From positions 1,020,849 to 1,062,816 of the forward strand of contig NMRA01000084.1 of NCBI GenBank assembly GCA_002633005.1: DNA of 41,968 nt. The letters run 5' to 3'. This stretch comes from Phoronis australis (taxonomy: Eukaryota > Phoronida > Phoronidae). Position 1 is the stretch's first letter, and each line of letters starts with the position of its first letter. The translations under genes and the position numbers were made by a program. The notes under the pieces were generated by a model. The model made no database searches and was not told the origin of the DNA. It saw only the letters and a list, made by a program, of their open reading frames with translations. Below are positions 1 to 10,658 of this stretch, one piece after another.

Positions 1-1263
1 GTAACCCAATTTGCAATAAAATACACGCACAGGATCAATGTTTGTCCGTAGAGAGGAAGAGAGTCCGAAGAAAGGCCTCATGATCATTTTAATACGACTG
101 CGTATTCTGCGCTGTCCTCAAGGGGATCCTTGAGCACGAAATTTGACTCATTGCATAATGCATTTCAAATACTAGGGATAACAGTTTTACTATAAACCGC
201 TAACATTGTAACAAATTCAAGAAAAAACACGGGACATCAATATAACAATCCATACACTCAACGTACAGCAGTTCACGAACTATTATCAGATTTAATCTTA
301 TATAAAAGGCGACTCTCACCTACTATAGTGGGTCAACGTCTGATCTAATTATGAATGTATGAGTCTTCTGTGTTTGTAGTGCTCTGCATCCTTTAAAGAT
401 ATTACTACGGTTTGTTTACAATTGATTAGACCCGACCTAAAGGAATTCAAATGAATAGCTTTTCCACTTCACTATTAGCTTTGCAGTAAATTACCTCTCT
501 TTCCCAGTCATGGCAGACGGACATGTTGATGGACAATGCCACTTACACCCAACCGTCACAACCAGCAATTCTGTTTGTACTCGGTCGTTATATTCACAGC
601 TGGTCAATTTGTCTGTTTTATTTTGACTTGTACTGCACACCAAAAGCGATATTTGGAGATGAATCTCGTTGGCAAATTCATAACTATCTGATTACCTTTG
701 GCATGTTTCAAGTCTCTTTACATACAAAATTTTGACCAGTAAGAGCCAAAACTAAATTTAAATATACACAGTCACTTGTACCAGGAATTTCACTATCTGA
801 ATCCCATGGTGGACATTTTCAAACTTGTTCCAAAATAAATTGCTCAATACAGGTACTTTTATACCTTATTCACCAGGTGCATTTTTTGGCTAGTATATGT
901 ATCTCAAGCCTTAATTTCCATGAAGGTGTCCAGGGAGCAGATACTACATTTCCTAGAAAGTCATAGCGGTATTAATCCCATGCATTACCTCAAAAATGTT
1001 TAGATGATGAAATTGGTCTCCTCAAAACAGTTGTAATTTTTGGCATGAAAAGAACTGACTGTTCAGTATTTCTTCCGATCAAACAGAAGCAATGGACTAC
1101 CAGATCAGTTTTCCTCCAAGTCCAAAGATGACTTCTAAACAAGGGAGCAATCAAGATTAATTTTTATGTCACACCAGTACTCAAGTGACCTATATCAAAA
1201 CTTTTTTGAAAGAAAGCATGAGTGTCATGAAACATTAAACACATAAATAAGAGGAATATTAAC
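1..1263. other. Probable intron of TMEM245, no recognised gene
   Basis: This stretch lies 3' of the TMEM245 first coding exon on the minus strand, so it should be that gene's intron. I see only short open frames with no family resemblance and no obvious repeat ends. The next TMEM245 exon is not recognisable here and presumably lies outside the window. Confidence 0.4.
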
Positions 1264-1797
1264 CCATTTTGCACTGAAGTATTCCAAGATGTCATAGATG
1301 ATGTAAAACGTCACTTGAAATATTGTGAATATTTGATTTAGCGGTCCAAAATAGTACAATATGTAAATAGCAATGAGTGCTCCAACAGCAGAGCATATGT
1401 TCTTTATGTTTGTGGAGAAAAAAGTCCCAACTGCATCCGATGCTGAATTCACAATTTTCACTGGTGCCAACAAAAGCCCCACGGTAATCGGCGTGTTGTT
1501 CTCAACTAAAGATCGCAACCAGTTCCGAACAAACGACGAGAATGCACGTTTGAAGGGATGGAGAAATGTTCCACATAACACAGCCCAGAGAAGTGGTCTC
1601 AGAAAGGCTTCAAGAACAAAATAAACTGCGACAGCGGCTCCGCATGCAAAAACGACAAACAAGTTAGCTGCGGTAGTGTAAAATGCTTGTTTTAAAGCCT
1701 CCGTGTCTGCGTCTGGCACGATCTTGAAAGGTGACCGCAGAAAGTCTATACTGGGCGACGCCATGTTTTCATTTAAAATGACGTAATTTGGTTCCAT
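1264..1797 (-). CDS. TMEM245: TMEM245, first coding exon (partial gene)
   Basis: Multi-pass membrane protein of the TMEM245 (formerly C9orf5) family; its molecular role is poorly known and it resembles AI-2E/permease-like membrane proteins. What is seen: a short polar N-terminus, then two hydrophobic stretches around the diagnostic segment LEAFLRPLLWAVLCGTFLHP, which is almost unchanged between animals, followed by a tract containing NTPITVGLLLAP and ending in YFSAKW. I chose the ATG at 1797 (G at -3, G at +4); a second in-frame ATG at 1764 (MASPSID) has an equally good context. The open frame extends upstream to 1866 only through a GTG, so 1866 is not a credible start. The exon probably ends after the Trp codon at 1264, where a GT (1263-1262, GTTAAT, a weak donor) follows and where the conserved protein continues in the family. 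The remaining exons lie outside the window. Identity is very secure; the exact 3' boundary is less so. Confidence 0.88.
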
Positions 1798-2241
1798 AAC
1801 GAGGCGACGGGATTCCCCGCTATCTGACAGCTGTTCACTAGTCACCAGATCAATAGCAAAGTCCACAAGAGCATTCAGTTCTTATTTCTGAGAAAAGACG
1901 AGTTCGTTTTTATGCCAGGATATGCACACAGACAGTCTTTTGCTTCCGTTGACTTGTTTTGGCATCACTCTTCTTGCTCTCCATCTATGACATCATTTTT
2001 TTCTGTAATCCGTTCTGTACGTGAGGAAACCTTTTACTGAGGAAAAAAGTGTTCTGACCTTTTTCTACTCATTTTATTGATGGTGGGTTAACAGAGCTCG
2101 ACACAGTGGGGTGCCTTGGATACTTTAAACCAGGTTTCACTGAACCTGCTCACAGTAAACGAGAGTTTCAGGGAACGTTGAATGCACCCACAACTGCAAT
2201 GCAATTCCAGTAGTTCTCCATGATAGCAAGTAGCAGCATAT
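1798..2241. other. 5' flank of TMEM245
   Basis: Intergenic or 5' untranslated DNA between TMEM245 and the Penelope-like fragment. The TMEM245 reading frame remains open to a TAA near 1885 on the minus strand but has no ATG upstream of 1797. No core promoter motif stands out. Confidence 0.3.
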
Positions 2242-2763
2242 ATTAATAAAAGCAACTACGGTTTTAAATCGACTTGACATGTTTCGGTGCCATATTTTAT
2301 TCAAACACCATCATCTGATGGTTCAGGGTAGTGTACAAATTTATCCGTACTGGATGTGGCTCCATTTGAAAAATCAGTACCAGGGAACATCTAAATTCTG
2401 ACAGAAGTTCACAATCACTGTAAATATTCACCTACAGAGCTCCAATCATTTTTATCAGCAGTGCTCTTTCAATGACATTGCAATAATAGACCAAGCAAAA
2501 ACAACAAAGGAGCTTAAAATTCGTGAGGCTCTACACATCAGTTGGTGCAAGCCCAATCTCAACAGGCAACTGGCACACCACAGGTTGTCATTGTTGGTCT
2601 AGTTTATTGTCACTCCCTGTAACTGACTGTATCTGGGCTTCATCACTTTAATTGTTGCTGGGCCTCGCTAGGTGGCGACTATGTTCTCTCTTCTGATGAT
2701 GATGCTTGAATAAATGACACTGAAACATGTCAAGTCGATTTAAAACCATAGTAGTTTTTATTA
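2242..2763 (+). mobile_element. Penelope-like retroelement fragment with inverted arms
   Basis: About 75 bp at 2242-2319 reappears in reverse complement at 2683-2763. The shared core includes AATCGACTTGACATGTTTC, an arrangement common in the repeated ends of Penelope-like elements. Between the arms on the plus strand lies the last part of a GIY-YIG endonuclease frame (2414-2602). Downstream of its stop is the right arm, as expected for a Penelope 3' end; the left arm is the same terminal sequence in opposite orientation, so the copy is 5'-truncated with an inverted fragment. Both arms keep hammerhead-ribozyme-like blocks: CTGATGA at 2693 with GAAAC at 2722 on the plus strand, and CAGATGA with CGAAAC on the minus strand at 2317-2281. 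Assignment to Penelope is by recognition and not by search. Confidence 0.6.
2414..2602 (+). pseudogene. Penelope-like GIY-YIG endonuclease, C-terminal fragment
   Basis: A frame of about 62 codons ending at TAG 2600-2602, open but 5'-truncated. It contains ELKIREALHISWCKPNLNRQ, the pattern that closes the GIY-YIG endonuclease domain of Penelope-like elements; the Glu of the REAL block corresponds to the metal-binding glutamate. The reverse transcriptase and the GIY/YIG N-terminal motifs are absent, so the copy cannot be functional. The alternative is another retroelement class with a GIY-YIG endonuclease. Confidence 0.55.
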
Positions 2764-4608
2764 ATTCCAGTAGTGTTTTTAATATCGTAAAAATGGCCTT
2801 AAACGGCACAGAATACATTGAATCTATCCAAAGCAATTGAGGCGTCGTCTTGGTCTCTAAGAACACTGTCCGGCAAAATGAAATGAAAATCCACAAAGGA
2901 ACTCTAAAGATAGATACAGGCGTAACTCACTTTTTAAAAAAAAATCCATTCGGAGGCACAGCAGTGATTCAATTGTTGACGAGTTTAAAATACGACTACA
3001 CACGCCAAATTGTGACCTTGCAAAGGTTTAAGTAGAAATAAATACAGATGTCAACTACAAGAGCAACGCGGGGCGCCACGATAGCATTGCAAAAGGTGCT
3101 TCAATGAGTATTTTTAGAATTGTAAAAATGTCCATTATATGCGGGAGGGGGGGGATCGGGGAGCTCGCGCGAGCCCCTCCTCTCATTTGGCGAAGTGGGC
3201 AAAAAGGTCCGCCTCAGAGAAACAAAAAGTCCGAGGAAAACGACACTAAAGTCCACTACAAATGCAAACAGGCAGGAATTCGGCGGGAATGCTCAATTCA
3301 TAGCTCTGATTGTAGTACCCGTTTATTTTTCTTAGTCCCCTTTTTTAGTAAAAGGTCCACATTCTCAAAAATTCGAGCCCCCTATATTTTAGGCTGGGTG
3401 CGCGCATGGTAATCAACTTCAAAAGAGATAGGTTACTATTCTTGTGATACTATGGGAAACTGCAAAATTATCTTATAACTAACCATCGGAAATAGTCCTT
3501 TTGTGTAATTCACAAATAGTGGTCTTCATCGTTCTTCAAAATTCCACCCCGGCTTTCAGCGGCGGTCGAATGTCTTGATACTGCTGTGCTGAGCACGAAT
3601 GTTTTGTATATTTTTGATGAATTAGGAATCTCAAATTCCCTCGCAAATACTTGGCAGTGTCGGATTTACATGTATAGAGGAACAAAGGGACATTTCCCCT
3701 GAACTGCTTCACCGACTCGGAGAGAGGAACCCGTCTGAAATGGGAACCTAAGATGAAAGGCTAAACCCTAATGATTGAAGCTTGGAAAACGAGTGACAGT
3801 TTATTCCATCGTCGTGTTGTCTCAAAACGAAGTGACTTTCAACATGCAAGCCGGTTGCACGATTTCACAAAAAGCAGCAAAATGGAGTTAATCGATTTCA
3901 ACATTAGGCCCCGCTCTCTCCGTGTGTGGCCCCTTTAGAATTTGTCAATAAAAACACAAAATGGGTGGCCACTTGAATATCATGAATGCTCTCCTTCAAG
4001 GGCGGGGACCCTAAATATGGAAATATCTATAAAAAATGGTTGCTTTATCTCAAGATCACTTGCATGAACTTGGAATAGATATTTATTCCAAGTCCACTTA
4101 AAAGATTCCAAGTTCACGTATAACAGAGTAGTTCAGTGTTAAGAGACCGTAGCGTCTTTGCGTTAAATACCATTTTTGTCTATAGATGTCGCTGTCAAAA
4201 CATGGCGGCGCCCATTGGGATTTCGTTTTCAGCCATGTACAGATTGGTTTTGTCAACTTTGCCGGTGTTACGCGGTGTGTTTCATTTTCATATACTTTTT
4301 TACCTATTACCACTTTCACGTCCAGTTAAGTAGCCCTGTGACGCAAAATTGATGTCATGGCAAAGTATCACCAAAATTAATCCATGCTCAGTTTGTATTT
4401 GGAAATATGCTATTTCATCTCAATTCAACTGGGTATGAAATAGCTGTTAGTCGACGTTTTGTAAGTATGTGTACCATCTATATTGAACAATATGTTGTAC
4501 TAATCATTTATTTGAAATTCAAGTTTGGTTTTGTAGAGATGGGTTGCTCTGAATCTGAGTAATTATTCAAGATGGCGATTATTCCAAGACACGTCTGGAG
4601 TTGATTAA
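2764..4608. other. Intergenic DNA between TMEM245 and HSPBAP1
   Basis: No recognised gene. A GC-rich patch around 3140-3180 has a G-run and the palindromic GAGCTCGCGCGAGC. The promoter and 5' untranslated region of HSPBAP1 should be in the last few hundred bases. An acceptor-like TTTGGTTTTGTAG ends at 4536, but the frame after it is closed by a TAA (4606) immediately before the HSPBAP1 ATG, so any upstream exon would be noncoding. Confidence 0.35.
4568..4604 (+). promoter_or_regulatory. 10-codon uORF and YY1-like motif ahead of HSPBAP1
   Basis: The sequence CAAGATGGCG at 4568-4577 resembles a YY1 site of the kind found near transcription starts. The ATG in it (4572) has A at -3 and G at +4, a strong initiation context, and opens a 10-codon frame ending at TGA 4602-4604, five bases before the HSPBAP1 ATG at 4609, which has a weaker context (T at -3). 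If transcribed, it would be a translated upstream ORF dampening or gating HSPBAP1. Function is inferred from sequence only. Confidence 0.35.
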
Positions 4609-4780
4609 ATGGATGAAACAACAGTGCCTGGAAGTGTTCAGCACATCAGGACACCTTGCGTGTTCAAGAATACAGTACAACATTGGGCTGCATCAAAATG
4701 GACACCAGAGGTTCTTGCTGATATTTTGAAGACAACGGAGCTGGTTTTTCGTTTGGGACCACAGGACTGGTATAAACATG
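4609..4780 (+). CDS. HSPBAP1: HSPBAP1 exon 1 (N-terminus)
   Basis: First coding exon of a seven-exon gene whose spliced frame is 1290 nt (429 aa; human protein about 488 aa). HSPBAP1 is a FIH/JMJD-like JmjC-domain protein that binds the small heat-shock protein HSPB1; a 2-oxoglutarate- and iron-dependent hydroxylase activity is expected from the fold. This exon encodes the segment with VFKNTVQHWAASKWTPEVL, matching the vertebrate block in which a Pro-x-x-Phe, Asn and Trp precede the JmjC barrel. The ATG follows an in-frame TAA directly, so this N-terminus is about 35-40 residues shorter than the human one unless an upstream exon splices inside it. The exon ends in codon phase 1 at a GTAGTT donor (4781), which joins exactly to exon 2. 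Confidence 0.82.
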
Positions 4781-4950
4781 GTAGTTCTCAGTACAATCTT
4801 GTAAACACTTACAAATATCACTCGTATACATTTTCAACTTCAAACCAAAGCTGGTTTCCAAGATCAGATACGGTAACGACTCAGTGTATTGTGAAGTCGT
4901 CTAGACTTGTGATCCTTTGTTAGAGAGCTCCGGCACCATCCATACCCGGA

Positions 4951-5042
4951 ATTAATATGTACCCTAGTTACCAATTAGTATGTACCCTAGTTACCAATTA
5001 ATATGTACCCTAGTTACCAATTAATATTTACCCTAGTTACCA
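4951..5042 (+). repeat. Tandem repeat, 4 x 23 bp
   Basis: Four adjacent 23-bp units (4951, 4974, 4997, 5020) of consensus ATTAATATGTACCCTAGTTACCA, here read as ATTAATATGTACCC followed by TAGTTACCA. Unit 2 has one A-to-G change and unit 4 one G-to-T change. It lies in HSPBAP1 intron 1. There are no spacers, so it is a simple minisatellite. Confidence 0.95.
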
Positions 5043-5494
5043 AAACCCAGTGGAATTAGTTTCATCAGTTGATATCAACTGCTTTAAACTAAATCGTTTT
5101 TGGCTAAAACATTTTTCGCATTCCATCAAAAAACAATACATTAACTTTTCAAGGCGAATTCAATTCCATAAACTAAACATATTGAAATATCACCATTTTT
5201 CATCCATGATAATTCAGTTTGTTTTAGCCAGTATGTTATTACACTAAAGTCATCTCTTTTAATTTTTATGGTATCGAAGGATTCTTTCTACTAGCTGAGA
5301 TCTGCGTACAATTGATGCATTACTCATGTTGTGGTATTGGCTAAGTTTCTAATGTAAAACTTTTGGCTATTTTCTGATATTAAGCCCAAGGTTTATATTT
5401 GGATAATGGCACATTTTTACACAGTATCCCAAATATAAACCCAGCTGTGCTCTTGGAAACATGGTGCCTGTTTACTTAGGAAAGTAAACCCCAT

Positions 5495-5566
5495 TTTGAT
5501 GATTTCAACTAATCTTCGCTCCGTCACCTGCTAAACCATCAATGGCATCAGTCTTCCTCCAGGGGG
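5495..5566 (+). repeat. Diverged partial copy of dispersed repeat R1
   Basis: The block with GATGATTTCAACTAATCTTC and the following CATCAATGGCATCAGTCTTCC matches, with substitutions, the start of the repeat copy at 5817-6190 (GTGATTTCAAGTAATCTTC, then CATTGGCGTCAACTTTCC). It is a short older copy of the same family. Confidence 0.5.
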
Positions 5567-5816
5567 CGCCTGAACGCCGTTGTAAAACTATTAGTGACAG
5601 AAAGGTGTAAACATGAAAAATAAAGCTCACATGGTGCGAAGCTATACATACGGAACTAAATGACAAATTTAAAATATATCGGTCTTTTTACACCAACGTG
5701 TATTTGATGCACTCACGTTGATAAATGACAATTACTTTTTCAAACTTTATTTTTTCTTTCAGTTGTCAGGTGAACACTAAATGATAGCATGAGACCATAT
5801 TTTCTTAATCAGTTTT

Positions 5817-6190
5817 CTTAAAATGATACTAAACGGTTTTCTGGTGATTTCAAGTAATCTTCATCACGTTCTGTCAGCTGTTAACGTGTCATTGGCGTCA
5901 ACTTTCCAAGTTAAAGGCAGGAATCAAACTAAAAAGTCATTCTCCCTGTGTCACAGACTGGACATTATGGGCCTTGGTGGGTGGTCTTGTCCCACAGTTG
6001 CTGTGTAATTCGCTAAAAGCATCTAGGTCAATGTTTTCCCGTTTAGCAGACTTGAAAGGAGTTTTCAAATTTTCCTCCAAACTTTCGAGGGTTGTTGAGG
6101 GTTACAAAGCATTACTTTGTTTCAGAGAACTGGATGAGAAAGTCGTTTTTAGTATTTTTATAGGCCAAAACTGGGTTTTGTATCCTTTTT
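5817..6190 (+). repeat. Dispersed repeat R1, straight copy
   Basis: Shares three blocks with 14690-14985: the start (GATACTAAACG), a core with CACAGACTGGACATTATGG and a final block with TTTCAGAGAACTGGA and GAAAGTCGTTTTTAGTAT. Here all three have one orientation; in the other copy the core is reversed. No coding potential is recognised and no target duplication was found. It lies in HSPBAP1 intron 1. Confidence 0.75.
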
Positions 6191-7133
6191 AGACGTGTCA
6201 GTGACTTGGATATGGTACAAGAACCAATATGTCGTTTCGAAAGTTTGTGAAACAAAAGTACTGTTTGTCCACATGGTAATTAATGAAGATAATGGAAAAC
6301 ACGGTTAAATAATATCACTTGTGCTTCCTTTGATTTGACAGTCGTCAACACTATTTTGGGAAACCTTAGAAGTTTTAAAACGTTTTTATTGTGGGTTTCG
6401 GGGAGACTTGTTTGCAGAACTCCCAGATAGTGGAAGCCTTTTAAGCATGTGCTCAAGCTCGAGAAAGAGCCCTGTAGATAGTGTTGCATTCGAGATACGT
6501 TCTTGGCCAGAGTTACCCATTTCTACTTGTGCACAGCTGGTTACATCAAAATGTTAAAATGGAATCGGTCGTTCGTGACAGTTTTATTATTTATTTTGAC
6601 CATGCATGTTATGTTGTGTGGAAGTACGGAGAAAATGTTCTAAATTTTTCGAATGTTTTATTGTAAAATCATGTCACATGACACTTAATTTTCCAATCCA
6701 CGAATGGCACATGTTTTGCACAACACAAAGCACAAACTGATTTTTGTTTGGAAACACTTGTTACAGAGAGATTACTATGAAGCCAATTTTCCTCGCACTT
6801 ATACCCTTTATGTTGTCCACACTGTCAATGTAAACTGCAAAGTTAACAAATTAACTTTCGGGTAATCACCACGTGATATATGCTATCTCTAGTGAAGTTG
6901 TCACAAGGTGGCGCTAATATAGCAAACAAGTAGTGGAGAGTATTGGCTGCCCTTTTTGGTCTATTGCCTCACATTAGACTGACTTGGTTTGTGCTCTAGA
7001 TGCCTCTGAATGATGAAGAAATATATGATCTCGCTATAATAAATTGCGTTTGGCTAAAATTTCACTATTTCATATTCTTTTTTTTGATACGCCCTACTAA
7101 AATTTCTCCATTTCATATTTTATGTATCCTCAG
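6191..7133 (+). other. HSPBAP1 intron 1, 3' part
   Basis: No recognised gene or repeat. It ends in a pyrimidine-rich tract and CAG acceptor at 7131-7133 immediately before exon 2. Confidence 0.5.
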
Positions 7134-7309
7134 GTGTTCTTTTTGAGGGTGACTGCCACTACCACACATCTTCATTGTCGGACATGTTGGAATGGGATGC
7201 TGGTTCCAGCGATACAACGTTTACAGGATACAAACCTGAAACCAGTTGGTGTTACCTGGACTACCGCCACATGAAGGCATTGTTTGAGGACCAGCCTGAC
7301 ATTTTGGCA
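7134..7309 (+). CDS. HSPBAP1: HSPBAP1 exon 2
   Basis: Encodes residues about 58-116, with FEGDCHYHTSSLSDMLEW and YLDYRHMKALFEDQPDI. These align with the vertebrate HSPBAP1 stretch that runs from the Cys/Tyr-rich block to the FLAYADYKYF-like and LFEDK-like motifs just before the JmjC core. Acceptor CAG at 7131-7133 and donor GTATGT at 7310 fit consensus; it enters with two bases completing a Gly codon and leaves in phase 0. Confidence 0.88.
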
Positions 7310-8439
7310 GTATGTAATTATTAATCAACAAGTTGTTGTTGTGCTTTATACAGTAATTTGTGGAAGTCGTACACCCAGCCATATTTGAAAACCCTTAGTT
7401 TTGGTTCCTCAAAGTGACTTTAAAGGAGAATGCCACTCGATTTAATTAGTCTTTTATACCATCTTAATTGGTCTATATCCACATCACCTCACATATGGTG
7501 GATCTTACCTTGCCGAGAGGTGTCGCGTTGACCTGTGGGGAAGGTGAGAAACGATGCAGCGACGTCAGTGGTTCTTCTGCAGAGTGAGTGCTGCTATGGT
7601 GTGGTGTATCGTTCCTGCTTGTGTGAACTATGAAGCTGCGAGGAAAGCGGGTATATCATATTTTTTTGACTTCCTCAACTCATCTGTTAGGTTTGAAACT
7701 TTCAAATGTTTTCAATCGACTCTTTTTTGGTATCTTATTGATCATACTGCTAATATTCATTCTTTTATCTAGAAAATTCCCTGTTCGCCTTCAATTCTTA
7801 TTTTGGTTGAAAATTTGTTGGGGAATTGTCTGTAATATTGGTGGTAATCTCTTGTACTAATCTTATGAGTCAGCCACAGTTGTCCATGATATATGTGCAG
7901 AATGTTGACCTAATTTCATGGTACATGTGCAGTACACTAAGTGACATCTTGTGACAAACTCACTGTAAATCTTTGTGCAGAGCAGAGTATTGTCTTTGTA
8001 CTAGGTTTTCAGATGCCACAGAAACAGTAGCGAAAGTTTTAACGTCAAATTCTAGTTAAACTTTTTTGATAGCACTTGGACGGACTTCGATGTACTACAA
8101 CAAATGACACTTGTGTACATAAAACTCAGTCTCAAAATTATCAAAACAAACAATGACCTATTTGTAAGTGCAAAATCATTGCACAATGAATTCTTACTAC
8201 TCATTTATATTCAAACTTCTGAAAATGTGTGACCTAAATTGGGTCAGGGATGTGTGTCATTTTTCTTAGTTGCAGTAGGCTGTCGTTGTTGCTCCTAAAT
8301 TTGCTTTAACCAGGTATTTTTATACTTGATTAGATCCTAATTATTGGGAATATGGTGAATATCTTTTCCACTTTTGTTATTTACTTTCTGGTAAATTCCC
8401 TGTTGTTCCCCGTCATGACGGATGGCTGCTTACGGTAAA

Positions 8440-8930
8440 ATCTCATCAATGGCTTGGCTCCAGCATATCTCAGCTGAAAATTCAATAGCAGTCAAGCTGT
8501 ATATTCTACACGTTCTTCTGTCGCTGGAATTCTATTAGCCCAGAAATTAAATGGTCCAATTCAATAAATACTTTTAAACTTAATATTAAAAAGTGGCTGT
8601 AATTTACCTAACCTTTTTGTACTCTACCTGTCTTAATCATGTCATTTTTTTCTCATTGTCATAAATATTCTCACTGTTTAGAGTCATTTCATTACATATT
8701 TCGTCTCTCTTAGTTAAATTTTCACCATTCTTTTTCATTTATTTATTGTCTTAATTCTCAACCTGTTTTAATTGTATCTTTTTCACGTATATTTAAGTGT
8801 TGTTTTTATTACTTCATTGTATTAATATAACTGTTTTTGTTGTTGAGGGACCTCTTGGAAAGCAGTGCTATCACTGAATAGGTCACCCTCATTTTAAATA
8901 TCACAATAAATAAATAAGTAAATTTTGGAT
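8440..8930 (+). mobile_element. 5'-truncated LINE 3' end
   Basis: In HSPBAP1 intron 2. The plus strand encodes NGLAPAYLS and, after a frame change, CRWNSISPEIKWSNSINTFK and a KKWL-stop, the closing pattern of CR1/L2/RTE-type LINE reverse transcriptases (Trp-Asn-Ser-Leu-Pro near the end, then a short basic tail). An AT-rich 3' untranslated tract follows and ends in (AATA)n-like ATAAATAAATAAG at 8907-8921, typical of a LINE tail. The body of the element is missing and the frame is broken. Confidence 0.6.
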
Positions 8931-9298
8931 AAAAATAATTGCAAAAATTGATAATTTTTCATTATTTTTTAAAACACTTGAATGGTTCTTGTGAATGCCC
9001 TCATTTTCTCATAATCATTGTTTTGTGGTAGCTATTGTATAGAATTTTAGAAAAGAAGCATTTATTCGCTGTTACTTATCTTTTATGAAACAGTGGGAAA
9101 ACAGAATTTAATTTGTTGGCCATATTGTGTCCTAAATTGATGAGATTTTACTGTACTCTGTTAATTTTGCGCTCAACTGTCATGATTGTAAATTCCATTT
9201 AGTATGCTCAGTCATCATGACACCAAATCCACTTGTGCGCAGCTATCGTGGCGGGACATTTGTTTGATTTCTTTTGACGTTTAATGTTAACTATGCAG

Positions 9299-9435
9299 GC
9301 TGTGGACTGGGGTTGCTATGGCCTGCCCGGGCGAGATGGTCGAGAGAGCACTCTGTGGGTGGGAACCGCCGGTGCCCACACCCCATGTCACAGCGACACC
9401 TATGGGTACAACTTGGTTGCCCAGATATATGGCAG
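9299..9435 (+). CDS. HSPBAP1: HSPBAP1 exon 3 (JmjC iron-binding HxD)
   Basis: Encodes residues 117-161 plus part of 162. It contains GLPGRDGRESTLWVGTAGAH and then TPCHSDTYGYNLVAQIYG. His147 and Asp149 of the CHSD block are the proximal Fe(II) ligands of the JmjC double-stranded beta-helix (HxD...H triad). The Gly-rich ESTLW motif is nearly identical to vertebrate HSPBAP1. Acceptor GCAG ends at 9298; donor GTGAGA starts at 9436. It begins in phase 0 and leaves two bases of an Arg codon. Confidence 0.92.
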
Positions 9436-10525
9436 GTGAGAAATTGGTTTTGTTTAGTTAATGATTAAAGCTACATTCTGTCAAATCTCTCTGACAATGC
9501 ATAATGCAAGCATGTTTGCTTTTCTATAATTACTCAGTGTATTTCGTCTTGCTATTAGAAGTGACAAGTGATTTTAATCGATACTCATTCATTAGTAGTG
9601 TAACCTCATAACACTAAATAGTCGTGAGGGACCGTCCGGAGTTGGTATATGGTGCAACTCGGGACGGTCTTGGGTCAACAGAAAACCACAGTTCAACTGT
9701 GAGTCTACACCAATGTGATAAACGAGATTAGTTCTACTTGCTGCGTCAGCTACAGGTATGGTTATCTCTTTTATGACACACAATGTGTGACTGAGCAAAG
9801 CGTTTTCAAAATGATGTGGATAAATCAGTGGAGTGTGAGACCCTGAGGTCCCTGTCAAGTCCTCACTACAATTCTACATTATGTCCTAATTAGCCAATAA
9901 ACTCGGACAGGGCTGAAGATCCATAAAAATAATTTTGCACAGTTTCTGTGAAATGGGAAGAATTGGAAGAAATTCTGAGTGCAGGGGTAAACTACTTGAT
10001 GTGTGCGATGGAACTAACAAAATCAAATTCCTCCAGGTACTTATTGGACCATTTATGCTAAATGGTCTTCTCTGGTTATATTGTTTTTGCTTCTTTTTTG
10101 CCTCGAATTAGTTGTCTGCCATGTTGTGCACCAAGATTTTTGACCTGATGAGGTTATTTTAGTACTTAACTGAATGCCAGCCAATGAGCTAAGTGAATGT
10201 ATGCAGTTTGCGTGTTCAGCACTTAGTGAAAAATCCAAATGGTGCAGTATCAATATTGAATCTCCGACTGAATATTAAGTACTTTTGAAACGCCTGATTT
10301 CTGTGCACTTGTAATGTCTGAGGACGAATTTCTTCTCGCGATCGTAATATGTATGACTATTGTGTACTTGTCAATATGTGCAATGCGGGTGTGATATGCA
10401 TGACACTAGATCTTGCATTTTCAGCGTACAGTGTAGACTTCCAACTCAGTCTTAGTTTACTGACTAAATGTCAGTTGGAACATCGTCGTCAAATTATGAC
10501 ATGCATTCACGTCATTCCATTCCAG
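9436..10525 (+). other. HSPBAP1 intron 3
   Basis: About 1.1 kb without recognised genes. The small minus-strand frames (9592-9858, 10053-10253) show no family resemblance. Confidence 0.5.
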
Positions 10526-10658
10526 AAAGAAGTGGCTGTTATTCTCACCAGAGGACAGCACCTGCCTTTACCCAACGCGTATCCCCTATGAGGAATCAAG
10601 TGTTTTCAGTCAAGTTAACGTGAAGTCACCAGATTTCAACAAGTATCCCAACTTTAAG
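10526..10658 (+). CDS. HSPBAP1: HSPBAP1 exon 4
   Basis: Encodes residues 162-206. It contains KKWLLFSPEDSTCLYPTRIP and then YEESSVFSQVNVKSPDF, matching the family's RKRWHLFPPEDT and PTRIPYEESSVFSKIN blocks. The basic/aromatic start is where JmjC proteins of the FIH group place residues that contact 2-oxoglutarate. Acceptor CAG ends at 10525, donor GTAATT starts at 10659; it begins by completing the Arg codon from exon 3 and ends in phase 0. Confidence 0.9.

Noticed and set aside
1373-1624. Plus-strand 83-codon frame
   Set aside because: Antisense of the TMEM245 exon, whose protein is strongly conserved.
4951-5042. Regular 23-bp repeats as a CRISPR array
   Set aside because: Units are directly adjacent with no spacers, and the context is an animal intron.
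9274-9468. 64-codon plus-strand frame
   Set aside because: Wrong-frame shadow of HSPBAP1 exon 3.
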